From Trametopsis cervina (taxonomy: Eukaryota > Basidiomycota > Agaricomycetes > Polyporales > Irpicaceae): a stretch of 64,000 nt of DNA. The position numbers were made by a program, and so were the translations under genes. The notes beneath the pieces are model-generated. The model saw only the letters and a list, made by a program, of their open reading frames with translations. It was not told the DNA's origin and searched no databases. This document shows, piece after piece, positions 23,532-37,786 of the stretch. Where the stretch lies: contig MU278386.1 of assembly GCA_022385755.1 (NCBI GenBank), positions 32,482 to 96,481 of the forward strand, read 5' to 3'. Numbering within the stretch: the first letter of the stretch is position 1; every line of letters begins with the position of its first letter.

Positions 23532-24837
23532 CCCTCCTGACGGTCAATTCCCTTTATTGACTGTGGCCACAAGCATTCCGAATATTGCGTCGGTTTTCTG
23601 TCAACGCTGTGCGTCGGTACCGTTCGAGTATGCAGCTCAAAAGTCGATTTGCCGCTGCGGGCGTGAGTAAGGTCGGAGACGCGTCCGGATCAATAAGAGC
23701 GCGGATCAATCCTGTCTTCTCTCATGCGGTACCCAAGATGGACGTGTCCGGCGGCGGCTTACTGATGTTCTGGTCGCACCGGCTTCAACTGGAGACGTAC
23801 AGCCTCGACGGGATGCCCCACAGTATTCCGGGCTGTGCTGGCGGAATGATATCTGCTGCTAATCTGTGACCGATTGGACCTCAAGTGACTCGGACATCGT
23901 ATTATGGACGGTGACGTCCCCGACCCTCCGATGACGGTTTGTCTGAAACAATACGACTTCAGCTGAAACACACAGAGAGTAAAAGCGAATCCTACCGCCG
24001 ATGCAGAAAGTGACTATTCCAGCCTGATGCTGGCGCAATTCCCCGGATTGCGAGGCGAGGGTCTTCTGTATCTTACAGGCTTTGTTTTGTCTGAGTTATT
24101 CCTATAAAGTGTAGCGAGCTTCAACTTCCTGAGACAAAACCCGGGGTTGGGCATGCGTGCATTCCTGCTGGGCGACAGTCCAGTCCAAGAATAACAAAGA
24201 AACAGAGCGCGAGCCTCCGCGGGAATAAACGCTCTTACGTACCAGTCTCGAATGACAGTGATTCTCGCATGGGGCCACACTGCATTTCATCGGAGTCCTC
24301 GATGGGAAGCAGCTCGAACGTCTACATGCGGAAGATGATTAACCTCGAACTGCGGTAAGCCGGGAACCGTATAGAGAAGTCAATGAGTTACCGGGAGATG
24401 GGAGTTCAACGCATGGATGGCCATTCACCGTTATACGGTGACACCCATGACTTTCGCATCGACTGCTTAGACTGTGCGGTACATCCCTGGTTATGATCCT
24501 GTAGTAGGGATGACTGTGGCGATTGCAGGCGCAGGCTAGGGAGACGTGATTCTTGTCTCAGCGCATCTTTCTGCTCAATGTGAGTCAAGTACACTATAGA
24601 GGGCATCACGGAGAAAGTGAGTACAGTGACAACGAATGCTTACACCGGAAGAGCACTACGTGATCCTAGGCCGTCCCGTTTCATGTGAATGTGCTCATCC
24701 TGTTGGCATAGCATTTATATGACAACGACCTTATTATCGTACAGATAATAATAGGCTGAGCCCATGTAACACTTGGATAGACACCTGATGGCAGCGAGTA
24801 TAACGTAGAGGAATGTATCGTACTACCCTATACGCGG
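23532..24837. other. 1.3-kb stretch without a gene
   Basis: No convincing coding region, RNA gene or repeat was seen on either strand. It lies upstream of the FAD oxidase and downstream of the BCAS3-like gene, so it may hold upstream control sequence of the oxidase. Confidence 0.5.
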
Positions 24838-27800
24838 TCAAGTCTCATGCCGCGACCGAACCGCATGCGGCCACTCCTCATCCATATACCCTACTCCAAT
24901 GTCATTGAATTGCTCTAGATCATCTACCGCCTGCTTATCCTCACTGCTCCATCCTTCCCAAGAGATATCACCGTCATTCTCCGCAGGGAGGGGTTCGATG
25001 CCGGTGGAAGGTGTAGACACCGATGCACCCTCGCGAGACGTTGCTCGAGAGTCTCGGCCTGGCTGATTGGCATCTAGCGATAGAAAGTCTTCGTCCTCTT
25101 CGTCGAACTCCAAGGGAACGGACGCGGAAACACTGTCTCCGCTGCGTGGAAGAAGTCGAGGGGATCGAACCTTTCCGATCTCCCGGCGCAGACGGACTAT
25201 CCCTTCGGACATCCCGTCGCTGATCCCAGCAGCAACATTTCGAATAGGGATGGCAGGTCGGAGCGAACGCGAGACTGGCCCATTCGGGTACATGGGAATG
25301 ACCGGGGGTGAGGGATTGTTGTTGCGGAGCTCTGCAGACAAAGCAGATGCTAAAGGTTCATCGAACGATGATGGGAACGCCGCGTGCGAGGGCAGTGAGG
25401 AGCCTGACACAAAGGTCTCGCCAACTCCCGCGCTTGATGCGCTAACTTCGACTTGTCGCCGAACTTCGATCTTGGTAGCAGATACGTCTAAGTGATGGCT
25501 ACGCAAAAGTGCATGGTAGTCTTCCCCAAGATAAAAGAATGAAAATTGGTGCTTGAGGTAGATCGAGCGAGGGACCAGCCTTGGCGACCGCGAGCAAGTG
25601 GATAACTCAGCTTGTGCCAACCAACTGAGAGTGCAAATCAGTCGACGACCCAACAGAAGAAAAGAGGTTACATACTCGGATTTGGAAAGCCCAATAGCCG
25701 CAGTCGGGATGACCACCACCTTGAGAGACCGCTTGATCTGCTTCCAGTCTGCATTTCTACGAAGGATCCATGTCGCAATATGGGACTCTTGACACGCCAA
25801 ACGTGATGATCCACCCATCATTCTGGTCAGCCCAGATGGCTGCCTGGCGCCTTCTGAAGATTGCGTAGCGCTGGCAAATCTGTGAATTGTACTGACGCCG
25901 GGCAGAGAGATGCTGGTATTCACACGCGGCGCAGGGACTGGCAAATGTGATGCTGAGTCCTGGGCGCGCTTAGACGGCGTGAGGCGACGCAACGAGAGCA
26001 TGCCGTCGTTCGGGTCAAAGACAAGCACGTCTTGCTCTTCCCCGTTCCGTTCTGCGCTCAACTTGGGAGAGACAGAGTTTGAGCGCCCTGAGGACGGAGA
26101 CGAGGAAGGCGAGAATCCATGGGACGGCGGGGGTTGAGATAGGAACAGCGTAGAGCGGGAAATAAATGTAAATGCCAATGGGAGGAGACGCTGTTCTGCC
26201 CGTCGAGGTTTCAGGGCTCGAAGCCGTAGGATAGGATCCAGCTCTGTTGACAACGGCTGCTGTAGCAGAGTGAGCGAATGTACAGGCGGTAAATAATATC
26301 CGGCAACTTACGGAATCTCTAACGTTTACGACTTTGCCTTCCAAGTGACTACTGTCGTCTGACGGCCCACCGTAAGGATTCGTAGCGAAGACGTGGATGG
26401 TGCGATTCCGCGTGCCGACAGCAACCCAGCGTCCGTCATCTGCCCAGTTCATTGTCTCAACCACCCCAGACGTTCGACCACGTTTGAGATCATAAACATG
26501 CATAGGCGAATTGACCCTCTCCTCCGTTTCTGCAACAAGATGACCAGCCGAGCCTCGACGCTGTCCTCGATTATAAAACTTGCCGCGCGACATCACGGAA
26601 GGCACAGGCCGCAGCTTGAAGACCTTCATCGTCTGTCCATCCTTAGTAGCAACGATAAGGGACGTGCCATCTTCCGAGAAGGCTAGCTTGCTGATTGGCT
26701 GATCCCTTGCAGCTACGAACTCAGCCACCAATCGGGGGGCCGTCTTCGTGCCAGACAACACTGGTTCAAGATCGTACACTGTGACTGTGTAACCATCTTT
26801 GGGGCGTGCCGGCTTGTCTCGATATGGAGGAGAGCCTGGGGGCTGGTCGGGAGTCTTGCGCGCAGCAAGGTCGGACGTAGGCGAGAATGGTTCAGGGAAT
26901 GCCTCTCCACGCCCACTGGCTGCGGGTGCACTGCGTGAAAAGAACTTTCCAGGCGCGGGCGGTGAGTGATTAGTGGTTGCGATCCCATGATAATCTGTAG
27001 CCATTGCAGCAGACACGCCAGCTCGAGCGGCAGTGAAGGCCATGCCCCCTAGCACTTTCATCCCGCTGAGTACACTTCCTCCAATCCTTAGTGCGGCATT
27101 GCCGAGCTCGGCCTGTGATAGCTGGAGCTTGAGAGGTGCATCCGGTGGTGAGCCCTGGACGGCTGTACGTAAAGCCGACGATGACGACGATTGCGCAGGG
27201 GAGAGAGATGAAGCGGGGACGGACGCAAAGGCAAGGAGGCGATTATATGATGTAAAGACGGGTTGGGGTATCGCTGTTGATGTTGTTTCTTGTTCTAATG
27301 GTTCTGATGATACAATGTTGGTTGATTCCGATGTATATGTATGAATGAATGGTAAGATGTTTGACGATGGCACAGTGTGAAGAGGTTCAAAAGTCCTGGA
27401 CGAGAGCACGTGTAATGCAGGCGGGTGCGACGTTGCCTATATATATTCTATTAGCACCTGCAAAATACTTCAAAAGGATGAACGTACCAGAGTGAGAAAT
27501 TGCGAACTGGCTGCGAATGATACCAGTGAAGAGAAGGTGAGAGTTCGTACAATTCGGTGAGCCCGTAGTGAGTATATAAGGAGCTCTTCCACGCCGCGAG
27601 CTGAATGTCTAATAAAGCGGCGTAAGCGCGACTAGAATGGCTGCTTCAGCAAGAATACTCACAAGAGGGCAAGTAGCGGGCGTTGTTCAGCCATAGGGTC
27701 CGGCACTGGGGTTGGTAGTATTTGCGCTTGAATGATGTCTGCGAATGGTGCGCCTTTCAAGTTAAGCACTTCGGATATCGCGCCCATATCAGTGCAGTCC

Positions 27801-28942
27801 CATATTTGCAGACCATTGCGATAACCAAGAATGAGCGCTGGCCTAGCAGATCGTTCAGTGTCAGATGGAGGAGGAAGAAGGTTGTAAGTACCTCCGAGAT
27901 ATACCACCCGCTGCAGGCAACGAATCCCACTTCGACCATACAATTTCCTCACCCTGCTCGCTACTGGGGTATTTGGTATGAGGTAGCGCGCTCGAGTCAT
28001 CCTCATCCAGGTTGAATACCACTGACTCCAGCTCATCGTCAGCGAACTGATGTCGTCGTTCAGAAAGGTGGCGTCGATGGTATGTTCCCGCATCGCGGGC
28101 CCTGGGCGAGAGCACCCGCGACGGCGGAGTTGCTGGAGTGATAGCCCGCGACGGTGACAGAAAGCTGCCGAAGGAGACGGGGCGGGAGACGCGCGGAGGA
28201 GTGGGCGATGCCGAAGGAATAGGGATGGACGACGGCACATAGCCGCGAATTGTGCGCGAAAAGGACTCCAATGTTGAGGGTTCTCTGTAACAACACGAGC
28301 AAAAGTTAGTCCGACGTGCGTTCCGTTCGCGCAACCAAATACACTCGATCTGTAGAAGTCATTACGTCTCTCCACACTGCCACTGCGCTCACACGTGCTC
28401 ATCCTCCCGAAGGATATACTCCATCACAACGTTAGGGCGAGTCGCCGCCACAGCGTGACTACGCGTGCGGCTAAGCCTTTGCTCCCCTTCGCACCCTATC
28501 ACCCTCACCTCACAAACAATGCATAGGATACAACTCACCTGGCTAAAGTAGGAGAGCGAACATGACCAATTTGGTACACGTTGGGTGAGCCTCCACCCCG
28601 CGATGGCGGCTGCGTCTCCACCGAGATGCGCGGCGCCTGAGGTGGCACTGGTAGAGGCTGCGCTACGACCGCAGGCAGCGCGTACTGCGCGAGGGATGGC
28701 TCTGGATCGCCTGGTTTATCTTCCTCTTCAAGCGTTGGATGATAATAGGCCTGGTCTGTCCCGTCCGTCATTGTGTCGATACCGCTGTCAGGTTCCGGAT
28801 CGGAGAGAGGGGATAGCGGTCGGAATGTTGGTGGGGGAGTGTATGCTGGAGAGACGTCGTCGTCGATGAAGTTGTTAGAGTACATTTCTTGTGATGTTTC
28901 ATTGCGTTGTTTCTTGACATTGCGTTTGGTCTTGACTGGCAT
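24838..28942 (-). CDS. BCAS3/PHAF2-like WD40 protein
   Basis: Large protein of the BCAS3 family, whose animal member works with PHAF1 at phagophores in autophagy; the fungal role is inferred. A low-complexity N-terminus rich in Ser and Pro (about residues 1-190) precedes EQGEEIVWSKWDSL and LILGYRNGLQIWDCTDMG, the usual opening of the BCAS3 propeller. Further blades read TVTVYDLEPVLSGTKTAPRL, ISKLAFSEDGTSLIVATKDG and VETMNWADDGRWVAVGTRNR. The BCAS3-type C-terminal part includes HIATWILRRNADWKQIKRS and LKHQFSFFYLGEDYHALLRS. The start MPVKTKRNVKKQRN was chosen, but the frame stays open upstream to 29149, so a longer form is possible. Five or more introns are visible. Confidence 0.82.
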
Positions 28943-30840
28943 TAAACAAGATATAAGGCGATAGGTTAATAGATGGGTGGCGACAAAGATACAAGGAGAT
29001 TGGATGAAGGGGGCCTTGTAAGTTAATGCAAGACGGTAAACAACAAAGTCCCTGGTTAAGTATACGAGTGGAGATGCAAGCGAGTTGAAAGGTGTTGTGG
29101 CCGTCGTGGTCGTTGAAGAGAGACGGCTGAGGAGGACAATCACCGTCACCGAGTCATAACACCCCTCATTCCGTCACATTGCCTTTCCTGGACCCCTTTC
29201 GACGATCCGCCGTTCACTGGCTCAGGACCCCGGAAACCCCCTTGCAGCGGAATGGATGTGGCTTTGCAACTTCGCAATGTCCGCTATTAGCCTGAGGAAT
29301 TCCAAGAATCTCGACCCTTGGAAACATTACTGCTACTCGTTGCATGAACATAGCCGCGTCGCAGCTGGCGCTATGGGTGTAGATGGAAATCAGCAATGCC
29401 TTTACAGCATTATGACCGCTAGAACATGAAGGAACAACGTGCTTGCATGCAAACGTTGCCCTCGTTCCATGCTATCGGACCGATGAAGGCCTCGTTTCCT
29501 ATCAATGCTTATTCAAGGTGGATTAGAGAACTTCATTTTCTGTCAGATCTTGCACAGCTATGGGTTACCGAAGCGAGTCGTACCAGTGTGACTCGCGGTC
29601 ATCCGTCCCAATAGTTTCTGGAACCGTCTTGCATACATATCAACGCGGTTTGTGCCCTCGAATGAAAGCTGCTGTGCTTCATGTATCCACCGGAGGCAAG
29701 AGTCAGGATGCGGACACAAGACTAAGACCTCCACCTCAGCCAAGAGGTCTCAACTTTAATTGAGTGATGGTGTTCTCGGAAAAAACGCCAGGTTAGAGTT
29801 ACGATGTGACCACGTCCCTCGAATCGATGTCTCCGAACATACGCGATTATCGACCGACATCTGGAGGCGCAAGTATGGCAGGCAGGGGGTTGGAAGGTCA
29901 CTGAACCCCCAGAAACCCCTAATTGAGGATGCAAAGAACCGAGGTCGGAACGACTGGATTTCTTAAGCGTAAGTAAAGAAGCCCAATATATACGCCTATG
30001 GCCACGTACCTAATGGAAATACTTTTGTCTTTTCGGTGGTTCTCAGGAATTCAGCCCATGTTACGATGGCGAGATGCTTGCTTCTGGCACCTGGGGCATG
30101 CATACACCATCGAGATGCACGCCACTAGTAGGGACAAACCTATCATTAAGCCCCCTAGGCCTGGAAACGGAGCGTCATACGGCCCACAGTGAGTCCATCC
30201 CTTCGGAATGGTTGCAGACGAAGATTGGGCGACAGATACAGGTATGTTGTGTCGAGCGTCGGTTGCACCGCTACTGTGAGATAACGCGCTACAAAGTGAC
30301 CTGATTGAAGTCTGGGATGCGGACCTAGGTCGGTTGGTCGCTACATTCGTGCGTTGGGAGAGTCGCGTCATGGGGTTCATAGCAGCTCAACCGCCAGGTA
30401 CGTGCGGCGGAACGGCTTTGAAGGGGCCCAGCAGCGCGTGCGCACATGTCGCCGATATGGATGACGAATGCCACAATGTACATGGGGGTGACATGGGATA
30501 TACCTAAAGGCGGCATAGTAAGTGGATCATGATTCTCACATAGAAATTGTATCTAGCTTACCTGTATCAACACGCCTCACGCTCTATGCAGGCCTTGTGA
30601 ATAGCTAAACAGGCTGTATAGAATCTGCACTTCACTATCAATTGCTAGGAAGGCGGAGGACACTTGGGGGTCTGAATTCTAATCCTACATCTCACACATA
30701 GACTTCACCGTTACAGTCGATAACGTGGATATGCGGATATTACTTGTCACTCACGTAGGGTCGCTGTCACCAGGTTCATACACGCTAAGATGATGGTGGG
30801 TGTAGTACAATTACTGATAACACATTGCCAAAACAAAATC
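28943..30840. other. 1.9-kb stretch without a clear gene
   Basis: The open frame of the BCAS3-like gene runs on to 29149 without a stop and may be 5' leader. Beyond that I see only short frames with no family signature and no long repeat. The part next to 30840 is the 3' flank of RPN10. Confidence 0.5.
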
Positions 30841-32009
30841 TCACTTCTTGTCTTTATCCTGCTCCCCTTGTGATTCCTTCATACTCATCGCGATAGCTTG
30901 CGCGATAGCCTCCTCCTCGCTGAGATCCTCATCCTCGTCCTGGGCCCCCATCTCAACATCGTTGCCTTCTGGCACAGCCTTCAGCAGCGGATTATCTTCC
31001 TCGTCAACGGGTTCCGCGGGCTCAGTCGCCGGCGCCGCAGTGGTAGGTTGAGGTGCAGAAGACGATGATGCTTGGTTCAGAGCAGCCTGCCGTGCTTGCT
31101 CCTCCTCCATCGACATACGCAGCGCCTAGAAAATGTCCGTCAGGATAGTAGGTGTACAGCGATTGACTGCGCGCACCATAGCAAGCTCGGGGTCGAGGCT
31201 AGGATCGACGCCGAACTCGAATCCACCTGCAGCACCCGCCGCCGCGGCGCCACCTGAAGACTCGGCAAGCACTTCCTCGGGTATTCCACGGTCTCCAGCC
31301 AGTATAGGTGACGAGTTCAAAACCTCCGATAGAAGGATCGGCCCAGGTTGCACGAGAACAATATGTCTGCAAGAATGACAGCGATTGCACAGTGAGCGAA
31401 TGAAGGACCCTGGGTAAGATATTAGAACACTTACGAGCTATCTCCTTGTGAGACATTCTCTACAAACGCGCGGAGCACACTGCTCTGACTATCCTCAGCT
31501 CCTTCACCAAAGGCCACAACATCTACATTGACACTGTTCTTCTTCAACTTCTTTGCCAGTTTGATCATGCTGGCTTCATCGGAGCCGGGGCCGGAGAGTG
31601 GCGAACCGACGAAAACGATAATACGCTGACGGAGGTTCTTGTTCTGCCGATGCTTGAGTGCAAGTTGTGCGACAGATATCGCTGTTGATATGTCCGCGGT
31701 TCCGCCAACTTGACTGGCAGCAGTGTGTAGTGCTTGCAGGATGTTACCTATGTCCTTCGTGTTTGTAGCTAGAACTTCTGGCCTACGGGTCGGTCAATGA
31801 ACGCGCTTTAGGTCATATTCACAGCAGTGTGCACACCCTTTTCCCGCCATGGTCATCATCCCCACCAAGTTTTCTGGGTTGGAATCGATCTTGGCTTGGA
31901 AGACGGTTGTCACAGCGTCCTTCTGGGCGTCGAATCGCGTGGGCTGGTAATCACCATTGCGCATGTACTCCGAATTGTCGATGATGAGCATGGTAGCTTC
32001 GAGAGGCAT
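30841..32009 (-). CDS. RPN10: 26S proteasome ubiquitin receptor Rpn10
   Basis: Regulatory-particle subunit that binds ubiquitin chains and hands substrates to the 26S proteasome. The von Willebrand A domain starts [20 protein letters not shown] and continues with [35 protein letters not shown] and [10 protein letters not shown]. Two ubiquitin-interacting motifs follow: [16 protein letters not shown] and [16 protein letters not shown]. They are joined by an Ala/Pro linker, and the protein ends in DKDKK. The order VWA-UIM-UIM resembles animal S5a more than the single-UIM yeast protein. An intron splits the VWA domain after MAGKG, and others occur near 31380-31440 and 31125-31175. The start ATG at 32009 gives the family's normal N-terminus. 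Confidence 0.95.
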
Positions 32010-32799
32010 GCTGGGCAGATGGTACAGCGCGTGCCGGTGTCAAGTATGAGGAGTCGATCGTCGTTGCGGCCGTTAAAGTCGTAAAGAACGATTAATGACT
32101 GTAAGTACGATGACGCGTCGTGAATGTTTGTTCAGACCAAATACCCGCCGCCCGTTAGGGGCGCTTGAGTTATACATTGAATCTTAAAACTAAATCATCA
32201 TTTATCTTCACTACATGCGGTGTCCATGGTTGCACTGCGTGTGCATGGCCCAAGTCTGTGATGCCCAGCGGAACCCCACTTAAACATAACGGTGCGTCAG
32301 CCATACCTATGACATGAAATGCTATCATACCGGACGACGACCGCTGTCGAGCGGAGGTGACACACTCGTGCCCACTGTCAGGGCGTTGTCCTGGAGCTTG
32401 GCTATGTGGTGGCCTCCAGGATCCTCCTACATGTGCAACGGTCTGTTTCACAGATTCATGCAGGGCTGACTCAGTTGAGATCCAGGTTTTATCATTTGAA
32501 GAGGTGAAAGAAGATTGCCTGGAGGTGCGTGGTCGGACGCTACAGACCGAAGTTCCATCCCGCCAAACTGTCATTGGGTCTTGCTGACATTATAGCAGGT
32601 TAACCACTTGTATCACTTCATCCTCCCTGGTTTTTGCACAACCTGATAGGAGTTTCCAACGATACTTTCTCCCTGCGCAAACGTAAATCACCACTACCGA
32701 CGTTGATATCAAGCTCGCCGGCCAGTCCAAGGTCATACGGGGCTACAGTGCATAGCCACCGCCTCTCACCATAGTTCTTTGTCTCTCGCGGTCCCAATC
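32010..32799. promoter_or_regulatory. Divergent promoter region of RPN10 and the small gene
   Basis: This 790-bp stretch lies between divergent starts. The minus-strand frame at 32170-32574 has no recognisable domain. No clear TATA box or proteasome-type control element was identified by eye. Confidence 0.45.
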
Positions 32800-33496
32800 A
32801 TGGCTCGTTGGACACATTTTGATTCCGTCAGTCGGTTGAGGCCATTCTGAGATGTTATGATTGCTAACGGCTTTGTGTAGGATTCGTATCGCCTGCCGAC
32901 AGGCATGGAAAGGATCTCCTATAACTCTAGCACTCGCACATATATGTTCAGAGACTCACAAGGGGCAGTTTGGGAAGGCACTCCGGGTGAAGAATACGGA
33001 GGCAGAATGACACGGGTGTCTGGCCCTACCCGTCCGAACGAACCTGGTAGGAACCTTTTTTTAAATGAATGATTAAGAAGGCCTAACCCAGTTGTTTTCT
33101 TCTCTTTTACCAGACAATGGGTCTATCCACCTCATGCCGAATTCACCGTCTCCTATCCCATCGTCTGCGCTGCCTCCTACACCGCCCAGCACTTCGTCGT
33201 CGTTCCATGAATTTTTGCCTTCCAGCATGATCACAACTGCTTCCCCGCCGTCATATCTCAGTCCGTCCAGGAAAATACCGCCTGTAAGAGCACCCTCCTC
33301 CGCTCAGACATCAAGTCTGCGGCGAATGCTGAGTATCTTTCGACGCACACCTGCCGCGAACAAGAACTCGTTTGCCCGCGTCGTTGACGAAGTTTCTGCG
33401 AAGGCGCACGTGCAAAACACGCATTCAGCGCATCCGTATCGGCGGCTGGTCCCCCCTCCTTCTTCCTCTCAGCATGCGAGGTCGTCGACGGTGTAA
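32800..33496 (+). CDS. Small conserved-looking protein with basic Ser/Pro-rich tail
   Basis: I do not recognise this gene by name. Three exons (32800-32826, 32881-33046, 33114-33496) join in phase to 191 residues. The first 65 residues look like a compact beta domain: MARWTHFDS, SYRLPTGMERISYN, TYMFRDSQGAVWEG and TPGEEYGGRMTRV. The rest is a Ser/Pro-rich, probably disordered tail with a basic segment, SSLRRMLSIFRRTPAANKNS, and SSSQHARSSTV at the end. No signal peptide or membrane segment is present. The beta module resembles short hypothetical proteins I have seen from other agaricomycetes, but no function is known to me. Confidence 0.72.
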
Positions 33497-33640
33497 GCAC
33501 GCCGCGACAGTCTGGGAGCCCGGTGTTTTGTTGTAATATTTTTACTTGTTGTACGATACAGATTTGTATGATATATGTTCTTGGCACGACCTACCGCAGT
33601 GCATCCGCATTTCCTTGCAGTACACTTGTCAATAGCCAAG
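33497..33640. other. 3' flank of the small gene
   Basis: Contains T-rich and TATA-rich sequence after the stop, as expected for a fungal 3' end. No gene is seen. Confidence 0.4.
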
Positions 33641-33672
33641 GCTCGTCGCCGCAGCCCGCAGCGGCGACGAGC
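33641..33672. repeat. Perfect 12-bp GC-rich inverted repeat
   Basis: Arm GCTCGTCGCCGC (33641-33652) and its exact reverse complement (33661-33672) flank an 8-nt loop. The hairpin lies about 145 bp after the small gene and 345 bp before the actin ATG. Confidence 0.85.
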
Positions 33673-33931
33673 AAACTGTGTGGGCCCCGTCATGAAGAAA
33701 CTTGCCCTAAAGATGATCCGATAAGGAAATGATGGGCACGCGCATCTCAAAACACGGCACCCGTCGCCCAGTCGCCCTTTGCCCAAGCCCCTCATCCTGT
33801 TGCTGCTGCCAGCATCGTTCTCGACGGTGAGTGACAGTCGCGTTCGTCGTCAAGGCCGTTCCGCAGCTCATATTCCTTGTCCCTCCGACTGTGCGCTGCG
33901 CCCATCTGCACCGCCTCAATTCCCGCGTCCC

Positions 33932-33940
33932 TTATATATA
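33932..33940 (+). promoter_or_regulatory. TATA element of the actin gene
   Basis: TTATATATA lies about 77 bp upstream of the actin ATG, with a CAAT-like CTCAATT some 16 bp before it and CT-rich sequence after it. This layout is common in strongly expressed basidiomycete genes. Confidence 0.6.
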
Positions 33941-34016
33941 TCGTTCCAACACGCGTCAGGTCTACCCCAATCACACTTCATCTTTCAAGTCCACTTCAAC
34001 GAATTAGCTTACCGAA

Positions 34017-35586
<1,570 letters not shown>

Positions 35587-36007
35587 GCGGGACAAGAAGT
35601 AAAAGGAAGAGTAACGATGTTATCGATATAGTAGAAATGCCCTTCACGCTACGATATGACCCTGTCGAAGTTCCTTTTATTGTAACGTTTCTTTGCATGC
35701 CGTCGACCATCATATTGGCTTTTTATCTCATCATTCGCCTCACTTGGCCACATTGTGGTGCTCGGGCGCAGGCTGGACGTTACCTTTGTAGTGGGTGGAG
35801 CAACAAGTATCGGAAATTGTAAATCAACATTATTCTCTTATTCGTCCCGTGTTCGTTATCGTGAGCTCTTGGACGAATAGTTCAAGTGTGCCAGCACTGG
35901 CAACAAGCGAATCCACCAACTAATTAGGTTACGCAGAATAGATGTCCGACTGTTACAAGATGATATTTGCTAACGTATACCCATGCTCACATTGCCACCC
36001 GAGTCTA
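35587..36007. other. Spacer between convergent actin and SEC14 genes
   Basis: The 3' flanks of both genes; no gene or repeat was seen. Confidence 0.6.
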
Positions 36008-37172
36008 CTACGCTTGGGGTACATCATCTGCTTTCGGCTTCCCTCGCTCATTCCACGGACCAGCATCACTCAAAGAGCATCCGCCTTCACACGCACAGGC
36101 ACCTCCGTACTCCTTTGGCAGACTCTCCTTTGGAATCTGGGAGAGCAGTTTGTCCTTGTACGAAGAGCCGAGAATGTCGATTTTGGACACTGTCACCTCG
36201 TCTAACCAGGGCTTGATAAAGCCCCAGACGGTGGAGAACGCCCAGGGTGCATTGATAATGTAGAACTTGCCCATGCACTCCGGATAGCGGTCTTGGCCGA
36301 TAGAAGCAGCTTGGGAGACGTAGTCCTTAACGCGGTAGAAGTTTGTGAGAGAGACACCGCCGAGATCGAGGATGGTGCATGAGGTCTCGACGGGGTGACC
36401 AACTGCCTGGGAGCAGGCTGGCAACCGTTCCGTGAGGAACTTCTCATACTCAAAAACGAGCCGCTGCAGCTGGCGTTCTGGCGTGGTGATCTGGTACAAC
36501 GCCTTAATGTCGAGCTTGCCGAGTTTCTCGATATACACGGGCCGACCGTCCTATGTCGCGCATGTGTGAGTGCGGCGGCCAGGAACATCGGGGAAACAAG
36601 GCACGATAACGGACCTTATCCATCTTGTGGTAGTATTGAGGGTAGTACTTGTCTACGAGGGCCTTCTCTTTGAAGTCAAAATTCCTGCCAGGGTGCAGAG
36701 TCAGCAATAGAGTTGATTTCAGGAAGGGAAAGAACCTACTTGACGAGCTCGTCTACCCCGAAGTCTTTCCTCCACTGCTCCGCTGCCTCAAGCATCGCTT
36801 TACTCTTCGCGAGGTCAAATTTCCGGGCCCGCAGAAATCTACGTAGAGAAAGGAATAAGGAACGTCAACTCGAGTGCTACAGATACAGATGCCACAACAA
36901 AACGCGGACACGACGCCATGTCATGGGTCGTGCGAGCGGCGCTGTATGACAACGATGGGCGACGGGATTTTTTCTACACACCTGAGCAGCGTCGCATTGT
37001 TCATGCGCTCTTCAACGAACCAGCCCTCTTCTTGTATCGTTGTGCGGAACTTCTCAAGGATGTGGACCTGCTCTTGAGTCAGGTTGCCCAGCCGGCCAGG
37101 GAGGGGCTTATAATCTGGGTCTGTGACGCCTTCTGGCATCGGGCTTGCGCTGGCTTGTTGAATTGCGCTCAT
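36008..37172 (-). CDS. SEC14: Sec14-type phosphatidylinositol/phosphatidylcholine transfer protein
   Basis: Cytosolic lipid-exchange protein that supports Golgi secretion by linking PC and PI pools to PI4P production. The CRAL-TRIO N-terminal part has LTQEQVHILEKFRTTIQEE, LRARKFDLAKSK-like sequence across an intron, and YYPQYYHKMDKDGRPVYIE. The lipid-binding lobe shows ETSCTILDLGGVSLTNFYRV, DRYPECMGKFYIINAPWAF and VSKIDILGSSYKDKLLSQIP. The end, SLPKEYGGACACEGGCSLSD, is the usual Sec14 closing motif. There are four exons; the start MSAIQQASASP at 37172 gives normal length. It converges on actin. Confidence 0.95.
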
Positions 37173-37786
37173 CGCGGGTATGTATTGGCAAGGAGCCTAA
37201 AAGAAATTGGCAGAGAATGGAATGTGAAGATTTGAGATGATGACGGTTGAAGGTGAAGCTGGTGTGGTGCGTTGTGCCACAAGGACTGCTCCCTGCAGGC
37301 GCGAATTGTTCGGCGCGTCTTCTGATCGCAGATCGATTGCTGTGTGCAGGGCCGTTTCAGTGCATGCACGCTTTCATACACATTTGAGAACACCATTTAT
37401 TTATCACAGGATTTTACTCGATGCTACATACAAGCAGCGGAGATGGGGGCACATAAGGCCTCGATCTGCAAGTTGAGTCGCAGTAATGAGGGGGATTTCA
37501 AGAAGATGGTAGGGCGGGTGTAGCTAGCGTTACAACTAATGCATCCAGAATGGTCGTAATCATTATGCGTGACGGGCACCAGCCGTGTCTGTTGGGGTTT
37601 GTGTAGGTAGGTGGGTAATGAGAGAATGACGGAAGTTGGGTACTGAGCACTAGCGCAGGTTGAATGCGCCAGATTGCCAGTCGAGAAAGACGTGAAGATG
37701 TCAGCATGGAAAGCAGAATACAGATTATACAAACCGAAATATAGGAATACGCGCAAGGTCCCCGAAGTTTCATTAGATATCAGCAG
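37173..37786. other. Spacer between SEC14 and EMG1
   Basis: The 5' flank of SEC14 and the 3' flank of EMG1, both on the minus strand. Minus-strand frames at 37424-37773 look like non-coding sequence. Confidence 0.5.

Noticed and set aside
33641..33672. Intrinsic bacterial-type terminator
   Set aside because: The host is a fungus and no T-run follows the stem.
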